Positions 58,358 to 64,000 of a stretch of 64,000 nt of DNA are shown one piece after another. Origin of the DNA: Streptomyces clavuligerus (GTDB lineage: Bacteria > Actinomycetota > Actinomycetes > Streptomycetales > Streptomycetaceae); NCBI RefSeq assembly GCF_005519465.1, contig NZ_CP027859.1:1116001-1180000 (forward strand), given 5' to 3'. Below the pieces are notes generated by a model, which was not told the origin of the DNA, did no database searches, and worked only from the letters and a program-made list of their open reading frames with translations. Numbering within the stretch: position 1 is the first letter of the stretch; every line of letters begins with the position of its first letter. Both the position numbers and the translations under genes were made by a program.

Positions 58358-58852
58358 ATGAGTGAGCTGGTTGAGCGGGTGGACGAACAGGATCGGGTCC
58401 TGGGCGTCGTGGACCGGGCCGAGGCCATCCGCAGGAAGTGGCCGCACCGTGTGGCCACTGTGCTGTGCCGCGACCCCCGGGGCCGGGTCCTGGTGCACCG
58501 GCGGCCGGAGAACGCCGCGCGCTTTCCCGGCCAGTACCACTGGCTGCTCGGCGGGGCCGTCGGCGTCGGCGAGTCCTACGCGGCCGCCGCCGGGCGGGAA
58601 CTGGAGGAGGAACTCGGCGTCCGCGCGCCCGTGCGGTTCCTCCTCACGTTCCTCTGCGACGGAGTGATCAGCCCCTACTGGCTCGGGCTGTACGAGACCG
58701 TGATCGACCCGGACGTGACACCGGACCCGGCGGAGGTCGCCTGGCACGCGTGGATACCCGAATCCGGGCTGGGGGAGGCCCTGGAGCGCTGGTGCGCCGT
58801 CCCCGACGGCCTGGAGGTCTACCGCCGGTACAGCGCCCTGCCCGCGCGGTGA
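58358..58852 (+). CDS. Nudix hydrolase (Idi/MutT-like)
   Basis: A 164-residue protein from ATG 58358. The Nudix box is complete, from GGAVGVGESYAA to AGRELEEELGV (about 68-91), matching GX5EX7REUXEEXGU. The N-terminus VDEQDRVLGVVDRAEAIRRK and WPHRVATVLCRD resemble Nudix proteins of the isopentenyl-diphosphate isomerase/YfcD branch, which often hydrolyse nucleoside or sugar diphosphates. The substrate cannot be assigned. It is a single-gene unit. Confidence 0.9.
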   Translation: MSELVERVDEQDRVLGVVDRAEAIRRKWPHRVATVLCRDPRGRVLVHRRPENAARFPGQYHWLLGGAVGVGESYAAAAGRELEEELGVRAPVRFLLTFLCDGVISPYWLGLYETVIDPDVTPDPAEVAWHAWIPESGLGEALERWCAVPDGLEVYRRYSALPAR

Positions 58853-59209
58853 CATACCGCCGCCCCCGGGGCCGGAGCCCACAGGGTGAGCCAACCGTAA
58901 ACGGGCCGCCGGGCCGCCGGGCCGCACGGCGGCCTCGGCCGGGTGCCCGGCTGCCCCGTGGGCCGAACTCGCCGCCACCACGGCCGCGTTCCTCCGCGTG
59001 AGACCGCCGCCTTCCGCCGTGCATGCCGTCCGCTTTCCGGAACGCGCCAACAGCCTCCCGTCCGCCCTGGTCACACCGCCGCTCATGCCGTTGGCGGAAC
59101 CGTTGGCGGAACGTTGGGGCCCCGTTGGCGGTGTGCCGCACTGTCGTTCCACGGGGTCGCACGAACACACCGGAACACCGGGCCCCACCGGACCGACGGG
59201 AGCGGAACC
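58853..59209. other. Intergenic region upstream of the sigma factor
   Basis: About 357 bases without a supported gene. CCGTTGGCGGAA occurs twice in tandem at 59088 and 59100, followed by two partial copies (near 59112 and 59131). No ECF-type -35 AAC motif with a matching -10 is clear. Confidence 0.35.
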
Positions 59210-59746
59210 ATGGCGTACGCCACGGACGAGACCATCAGGGAGCTGTACCGTCTGCACAGCGGTTATCTGCTGCGCACACTGCTCAAGGTCACCAAGGGGG
59301 ACCGGGGCCGCGCCGAGGACATCCTCCAGGAGACGATGACCCGCGCCTGGCGGCACCCGGAGAGTTTCGCGGCGAGCGGCGTGGCGAGATGCCGCCCCTG
59401 GCTCTGCACGGTGGCCCGGCGCATCGCCATCGACAAGCACCGTTGGACCACCGCCCGCCCGCGCGAGGTCCCCCAGGAGGAGCGGTCCCGCGAACCGGCC
59501 GCACCGGGGAACGCCTTCGACGACACCGTCTGCTTCATCGACACCGAACGCCTCCTCACCCGGCTCGCGCCGCACCACCGTGAGGTGCTGGTCCAGCTCC
59601 ATCTGTACGGCCGCTCCATGGCGCAGACCGCCGAAGCCCTCGGCATCCCCGTCGGCACGGTCAAGTCCCGCAGCTTCACCGCCGTACGGGCCCTGCGCCC
59701 CATCCTGGCGGCCGAGCGTCGTCAGCCGACCGTCACATCGAACTGA
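59210..59746 (+). CDS. ECF-family RNA polymerase sigma factor
   Basis: A 178-residue protein from ATG 59210. Region 2 is LYRLHSGYLLRTLLKV and AEDILQETMTRAWRHP (about 12-56, core binding and -10 recognition). Region 4 is LAPHHREVLVQLHLYGRSMA and GIPVGTVKSRSFTAVRALR (about 118-165, -35 recognition helix). It resembles the SigM/SigE-like actinobacterial ECF group. No anti-sigma gene is adjacent. Its end overlaps the convergent kinase gene by 25 bases. Confidence 0.9.
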   Translation: MAYATDETIRELYRLHSGYLLRTLLKVTKGDRGRAEDILQETMTRAWRHPESFAASGVARCRPWLCTVARRIAIDKHRWTTARPREVPQEERSREPAAPGNAFDDTVCFIDTERLLTRLAPHHREVLVQLHLYGRSMAQTAEALGIPVGTVKSRSFTAVRALRPILAAERRQPTVTSN

Positions 59747-60732
59747 GCGCACAGCCGCCGGTATGTCTCCCGCGGCGCGCCGATCGCGTCCAGACCCAGC
59801 AGCGCCGAGCCCAGCACCGGCGGCGCCGCCACCACGACGGGCCGCGCCAGCGGGGCCCGTTCCGCGAGCAGTTCGGTCACCCGGTCGTTCAGCAGGAGCT
59901 GCCGGGCGGCCAGCACCCCGCCGCCGAGGATCACCGGCACCGGCTCCTGGAGCAGCCCCAGCCGGGAGAGTGCCACCACGGCCAGCGAGACGATCTTTTC
60001 CGCCTGCCGGTGCACCAGACCCCGTGCGATCCGGTCACCACTCCCGGCCACCGCGAACAGCACCGGCACCAGCTCATGGCGGCGCGTGTCCGGGATGCCG
60101 CCCCGGTGCAACTCGGTGATCAGCTCGTACATCGTGTCCAGGGCGAAGTGGCGCGGCAGCGCCCGCGCGAGCGCCGTCGGGTCGCCCCGGCCGTCCGCCG
60201 CCCGGGCCGCGTACCAGATCGCCTCGTCCGCGAGCTGGCCGCCACCGCCCCAGTCGCCCGACAGGGTGCCGACGGCGGGCAGCCGGGCCGTGCGGCCGTC
60301 CCCCGAGATGCCGACGCAGTTGATGCCCGCCCCGCACACCACGGCCACGCCCCGGGGACTGTCCGCGGGCAGCCCGGCCCGCAGCAGCGCGAACGTGTCG
60401 TTGTGGACCTCGACAGTACGGCCCCAGCCGCGCTCCGCGACGGCGAGGGTCAGCTCCTCCTCCTCGACGGGGAGATCCACGTTCGAGAGACAGGCCGACA
60501 CATGGCGTACGGGCGGCGCACCGGGGCGCCGCCCGTACATGGTGGCGGCGGTTCTGGCCGCTGCCTCCAGGACCTCGTCCACGAGCCGCCCGAGCATGTC
60601 GACGGCGGCGGTGACCCCGCTCGCCGGGGCGTTGAAGCCGCCACCGCGGCTGGTGGACAGAATCCGGCCGGAGGTGTCGACGAGTGCGACATCGGTCTTG
60701 CTGTTCCCCGCGTCCACGGCGATCAAGAGCAT
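59722..60732 (-). CDS. N-acetylglucosamine-kinase-like BadF/BadG-family ATPase
   Basis: A 336-residue protein from ATG 60732, where the fold begins (MLLIAVDAGNSKTDVALVD, phosphate-1 motif). VAVVCGAGINCVGI is the phosphate-2 motif, and GTLSGDWGGGGQLADEA is the glycine-rich segment typical of eukaryotic-type GlcNAc kinases and their actinobacterial relatives. It likely phosphorylates an amino sugar, which would fit with nearby cell-wall hydrolases and a glycosidase, though those are not in one operon with it. The gene stands alone on the minus strand. Confidence 0.85.
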   Translation of the reverse strand: MLLIAVDAGNSKTDVALVDTSGRILSTSRGGGFNAPASGVTAAVDMLGRLVDEVLEAAARTAATMYGRRPGAPPVRHVSACLSNVDLPVEEEELTLAVAERGWGRTVEVHNDTFALLRAGLPADSPRGVAVVCGAGINCVGISGDGRTARLPAVGTLSGDWGGGGQLADEAIWYAARAADGRGDPTALARALPRHFALDTMYELITELHRGGIPDTRRHELVPVLFAVAGSGDRIARGLVHRQAEKIVSLAVVALSRLGLLQEPVPVILGGGVLAARQLLLNDRVTELLAERAPLARPVVVAAPPVLGSALLGLDAIGAPRETYRRLCAQFDVTVG

Positions 60733-60949
60733 CAGGTTCGGCTCGCCTTCGCGTTGTCGGTGCCGTCGGTCAGGGGCAGCCGCCGCCCGGGAGCTTGTAC
60801 GTGTGCCCGCGGTCACGGGGGTTCACCCGAGTGACCGGGCCGCGCACCGGTGTGCGGCGCGCCGTGCCTGCTGACGGGCCGGGGAGGGGCGGCGGACAGC
60901 CCACCATGGACAGGGGAACGGCCCCCGTCACCGATGCGGTTCAGGCCGA

Positions 60950-61073
60950 TGAACGACGGACACCGGCCGCCGAACGACCCCGGGGACACCCCCTGAACGA
61001 CCTCTGAACGTCCGCTGACGGGCCACTGGGTGTCGGCTGAACGACTACTGAACGACTGTGACTGCTGAACGAC
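60950..61073. repeat. Dispersed TGAACGAC repeats beyond the SARP pseudogene
   Basis: The octamer TGAACGAC occurs at 60950, 60994, 61038, 61049 and 61066, with close variants at 60971 (CGAACGAC) and 61005 (TGAACGTC). Spacing is irregular (11 to 44 bases, three intervals at 21-23 or 44). The rest of 60733-61202 shows no gene. The sequence is open in the SARP reading frame after its frameshift, so it has been read as coding there, but the peptide has no family character. Confidence 0.6.
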
Positions 61074-61202
61074 TGTGGACGGGCCGTCGGCGGACCGCCG
61101 CCCGTCCGCTGACCGCCCACCGATCGGCCGCCGACGGATACCGGGCCTTTGCCGACCGGCCGACGGCGGATACCGTGCCGGCGGTGCGCGCGGGGGCGGA
61201 TG

Positions 61203-61807
61203 TCACCGGTCCGGCGCGCCGCCCGTCCGCCCGGACGCGGCCATCCGTTCGCGCAGCGCCGTCGCGAGACAGCGGTACTCCTCCGCGGCACCGCGACCGT
61301 CCCCTGCCCCGTTCGCAACAGCCGCTCCGCCAGCAGTTCCAGCGCGCACAGCCGGGTCTGCTCCAACCGGGCCCCCGCGCCCGTGCGCAGCGCCTCCGAG
61401 CGGCAGTCCTCCAGCGCCGGGCCGCGCCACAGCGCCAGCGCGGATTCGAGGAGTCGGATGCTCCTGTGGTCGGTCGCGTCGCGCGAGGCGGCCACGAGGC
61501 CGCGCATCCGGTGCACGTCGACCGCGTGCTGATCCGCGAGCAGCGCGTACCCGGGCGGCCGGGTCACAAGCTGCAACGAGCCGTCGAACCGGTTCCGCAG
61601 ACTGGCCACATGGCCTTGGAGCGCCGCTTTCGCGCTCGGCGGCGGGGCCTCGTCCCACACCAGGTCGAGCAGTCGCTCCACCGGCACCACACGGTTGAGG
61701 CTGAGCGCCAGCGCCGCGAGCACGGCCTTGCGCCGTGCCCCGCCGAGGGAGACGGCGGCGCCGTCGTCGCCACGCAGCTCGGAGGGGCCCAGGAGCAGCA
61801 GTCTCAT
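61203..61807 (-). pseudogene. Frameshifted SARP (OmpR-type HTH plus BTAD) regulator
   Basis: From ATG 61807 the frame encodes a winged helix (RKAVLAALALSLNRVVPVER, then LLDLVWDEAPPPSAKAALQG) and most of a BTAD domain (about residues 95-175) down to LERLLRTGQGTVAV. There similarity stops, but the adjacent frame continues with AAEEYRCLATALRERMA and ends at 61203. A one-base deletion near 61285-61300 explains this. Even when restored the product is about 200 residues, shorter than usual SARPs of 250-280. It is a decayed regulator or a sequencing error; no biosynthetic cluster adjoins it. Confidence 0.7.
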
Positions 61808-62221
61808 GCCCGGCCCCCGGCCGGACGCCGGGGGTGTGCCGGGGCCGGGCGGGCGCCGCCCGAGGGGCACGGGGAGCCCGTGCGCGGAGGGTGTGCCCGT
61901 TCGGGTATCCGCTCGTGCGTCCGTTCGCGGGGTCGGGGGCAGGACCCCGGCGCCGCTGTCGGCCGGTGGTCCGGTGCGGATCGGCGCGAGGTGCCGCCGC
62001 ACAGACGGGACGCGCGAGACATGGGCACACTCTCCCTCACGCGGGGAGCGCCTCACCCGTTCGAAGGCTTTCGGTCAACCACCGGCGGACGATGAGTCCT
62101 TGCGGTCGTCGTCGGTGGTCTCCGCCGCTCCGTCCTCCCCGCCCCGGCGGTCTGCCGACGCTGGGGCGACCAGGGCTGACGCTCTGTCATATCACCATGC
62201 GATACGGCAAATAGCGCGACA
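61808..62221. other. Intergenic region between the SARP remnant and the ALF-repeat gene
   Basis: About 410 bases of divergent spacer. Frames are open on both strands because of high GC, but none has a ribosome site or similarity. Sequence becomes markedly more AT-rich after 62185. Confidence 0.35.
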
Positions 62222-62266
62222 GACAACTTTTCTCTTTGTATTGTTGTTCCTTGCAAGTAAGTTGTC
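62222..62266 (+). promoter_or_regulatory. Promoter region with an 8-bp inverted repeat
   Basis: GACAACTT (62222-62229) and AAGTTGTC (62259-62266) are a perfect inverted repeat 29 bases apart. Between and across them lie a possible -35 TTGTAT (62236-62241) and -10 TAAGTT (62258-62263), 16 bases apart, so the second arm covers the -10. This looks like a regulated promoter for the following gene. Local AT content is far above its surroundings. Confidence 0.45.
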
Positions 62267-62285
62267 CTTGACGCAAGGTGGTCCT

Positions 62286-62984
62286 TTGAAGCTCATCCGT
62301 GTCTCCACCGCCGTCGCCTCGGCCGTCATCGCGCCGACGCTGGCCCTCACCGCGCTCTCCGCCCCGGCCTCGGCCGCGCCTGCGGCGACCCCCGTTTCCA
62401 CCTCGGCGGTCAGCTCCGCCCCGGACCCCGTCGACGAGGAGAACCGGATCGCCATTCTGCGTATCCTGGCCGACCCGGCGTCCGGCCCCGGGGTGCGGCG
62501 GGAGGCGAACAAGGCCCTCGACGGCACCCCCGAGGACCGCCGTCACTTCCTCGACGTCGGCCACCAGAAGGCGCAGTTCGAGGACGACCGGGTGCGGGTC
62601 TTCCGTATCCTCGGCGACCCGGCGTCCGGGCCCGGCGTCAAGCGGGAGGCGACGAAGGCCCTCGACGCCGGGACCCACGCGGCCCTCGTCGAGTTCCTCA
62701 AGGTCGGGCACCAGAAGGCCCAGTTCGAGGACGACCGGGTCCGGGTCTTCCGGATCATGCACCTCGGAGGTCCGCAGGTGAAGGCGGCAGCCGCCGCCGC
62801 CCTTGACGCCGGGACCCATGCCGCGCTGATCCACTTCCTTGAGGTCGGCCAGCACGAGGCCCGCGCCAAGGACGAGGCCGCCAAGCCGAAGCCGCAGGCC
62901 AAGCCCCCGATCAAGGTTCAGTCCAAGGCCCCTGCCAAGCCGCAGGCCAAGCCTCCGGTCAAGGCCCCGGCCAAGCGCGGCTGA
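62286..62984 (+). CDS. Secreted ALF-repeat protein
   Basis: A 232-residue protein from TTG 62286 with AAGGTGG upstream; no ATG or GTG fits the signal peptide. Signal peptide MKLIRVSTAVASAVIAPTLA is cleaved near ASAAPA. Three helical repeats of about 40 residues follow, each with ILADPASGPGVRREA, ALDAGTH or HFLxVGHQKAQFEDDRVRVF, matching the ALF repeats found in many Streptomyces secreted proteins of unknown role. The last 40 residues are Lys/Pro/Ala repeats (KPQAKPP) that may bind the cell wall. It overlaps the convergent SGNH gene by 26 bases. Confidence 0.8.
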   Translation: MKLIRVSTAVASAVIAPTLALTALSAPASAAPAATPVSTSAVSSAPDPVDEENRIAILRILADPASGPGVRREANKALDGTPEDRRHFLDVGHQKAQFEDDRVRVFRILGDPASGPGVKREATKALDAGTHAALVEFLKVGHQKAQFEDDRVRVFRIMHLGGPQVKAAAAAALDAGTHAALIHFLEVGQHEARAKDEAAKPKPQAKPPIKVQSKAPAKPQAKPPVKAPAKRG

Positions 62985-64000
62985 CCGTCCCCGCGCCGCC
63001 CCGCTCCGCGAACGCGCCACCGCGACCGCTGTCACCGCCGCCCGCGCCGAAGACCAGCGCGGCGAAGCGTTCCCCGATGAGCCGGTGGGTGGCCGCGTCC
63101 GGGTGCAGCCCGTCGGGCAGGGGCAGCGCGGCGGTGTCGGCCTCGCCGTACAGCTCGCGGCCGTCGAGGTGGTGCAGATACGGGTCGTCGGCCGCGCGCT
63201 GCGCCACGATCCGGGAGAGGGTGTCCCGGACCGTGCGGAGGGTCAGCTTCCCGCTCGCGACCTCGTCCGGGCTGCCCGCCGCCCGGAAGTTCAGCCGCCC
63301 CTCGGCCAGGGCGCCGGGATCGAAGGCGCTCGGGCCGGGGGTGTCCTCGTGCATCGGGCACAGGACGGGCGAGACCACCAGCAGGGGAGTGGTGGGATGG
63401 CCTTCGCGGACGGTGTCCAGGAAGCCGTGCACGGCGGGCCCGAAGGCACGCAGCCGCATCAGATCGGTGCCGACCACATTGATCCCGATCTTCACGCTGA
63501 TGAGATCGGCGGGGGTGTCCCGCAGGGCCCGGGCGGTGAACGGGTCGAGCAGCGCGCCCCCGCCGAACCCCAGATTGACGAGTTCGACCCCGCCGTGCGC
63601 GGCGGCGAGGGCGGGCCAGGTGGTGGTGGGGCTCGCGGCGTCCGACCCCTGGCTGATCGAACTGCCGTGGTGCAGCCACACCCTGCGCCCCGACGCGGCG
63701 GCGGGCTCGACGGGCGCGTCGGTGCGCAGGGCCACGAGTTCGGTGATCTCGTTGTGGGGGAGCCAGATCTCCACGTCCTTGACGCCGTCGCGCAGACCCT
63801 CGAAACGGAGGGTGCCCACGGGGCCCTCCCGGTGCTCGGCCGCCCAGGTGGCCAGGTCGATGGTGACGGTGTTGCCGCCGGACACACTGCCCTGCCCGGC
63901 CGGGCGGCCGTCGACCCGCAGATCGTAGACCCCGTCGGGGCGCGGCGGAGCCCCCGTGTAGACGCGCTTGGTGGGCACCGTGTCCAGCTCGATCGCGGTG
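62959..64000 (-). CDS. SGNH/GDSL-family hydrolase, 5' end outside the window
   Basis: The frame remains open at base 64000, so the start lies to the right; 347 codons are visible. An N-terminal beta-rich domain with VYDLRVDGRPAG and EIWLPHNEITELVAL precedes the hydrolase core. Motifs are VWLHHGSSISQGSDA (the GDS-like block with the catalytic Ser), LVNLGFGGGALLDPF, IGINVVG (the GxN block) and the end motif LPDGLHPDAATHRLIGER with the catalytic Asp and His. Such enzymes are esterases or lipases, many acting on acylated sugars. Upstream context is not visible. Confidence 0.85.
   Translation of the reverse strand, partial: TAIELDTVPTKRVYTGAPPRPDGVYDLRVDGRPAGQGSVSGGNTVTIDLATWAAEHREGPVGTLRFEGLRDGVKDVEIWLPHNEITELVALRTDAPVEPAAASGRRVWLHHGSSISQGSDAASPTTTWPALAAAHGGVELVNLGFGGGALLDPFTARALRDTPADLISVKIGINVVGTDLMRLRAFGPAVHGFLDTVREGHPTTPLLVVSPVLCPMHEDTPGPSAFDPGALAEGRLNFRAAGSPDEVASGKLTLRTVRDTLSRIVAQRAADDPYLHHLDGRELYGEADTAALPLPDGLHPDAATHRLIGERFAALVFGAGGGDSGRGGAFAERGGAGTVSRAWPGP

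Overview
The window is very GC-rich actinobacterial DNA: nearly all third codon positions are G or C, GTG and TTG starts are common, and stop and start codons often overlap as ATGA or GTGA. The block at 30.5-48.8 kb matches, gene for gene, the alanylclavam ('paralogue') cluster of Streptomyces clavuligerus as I remember it. I therefore read the window as S. clavuligerus or a very close relative. In that species the cluster lies, from memory, on the giant linear plasmid pSCL4. No replication or telomere gene is visible here to confirm that.

Layout. 0-8.1 kb is a conflict-like island: a macro-domain protein cut by the left edge, a DUF2384-like antitoxin candidate, a RES-domain toxin, a TPR-CHAT protease, a convergent caspase-family protease and a membrane protein. 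8.2-15.1 kb (minus strand) is a complete Mrp-type Na+/H+ antiporter operon, mrpA-C-D-E-F-G, with MrpB fused into MrpA. A lipoprotein follows. 16.6-22.7 kb is a four-gene, translationally coupled operon: a membrane-anchored TraD/HerA-like protein, a HerA-like ATPase, an arginine-type ADP-ribosyltransferase and a small immunity candidate. 23.0-30.4 kb holds small regulatory and transport units: ArsR/SRPBCC, a RibD-like reductase, LysR/MFS, an orphan kinase-like protein and AzlCD.

30.5-48.8 kb is the clavam cluster. orfD and orfC (minus), orfB (plus) and orfA (minus) are the alanylclavam side-chain genes. ceaS1-bls1-pah1 (plus) make proclavaminic acid from glyceraldehyde-3-phosphate and arginine. 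oat1 feeds ornithine and arginine supply. cvm6P is an aminotransferase. Control is by cvm7P (SARP plus ATPase) and the atypical two-component set snk-res1-res2. Clavaminate synthase is not in the window and must be supplied from elsewhere.

49-64 kb holds an SDR, a free-standing divergent tRNA-Gly(UCC)-like gene with its own terminator, two exported murein hydrolases (Rpf-type and CHAP-type) sharing a six-repeat C-terminal domain, a tandem pair of small secreted proteins, a GH29 fucosidase with a PA14 domain, a Nudix hydrolase, an ECF sigma factor, an N-acetylglucosamine-kinase-like ATPase, a frameshifted SARP, an ALF-repeat secreted protein, and an SGNH hydrolase cut by the right edge.

Two themes recur. 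Short tandem arrays (7, 9, 13, 15, 16 and 36 bp) sit in many intergenic gaps. In-frame low-complexity Gly/Thr/Ser/Arg tracts are inserted in or appended to at least seven genes. The observations I rate most highly are the divergent tRNA, the HerA/ADP-ribosyltransferase operon and the macro-RES-CHAT-caspase island.
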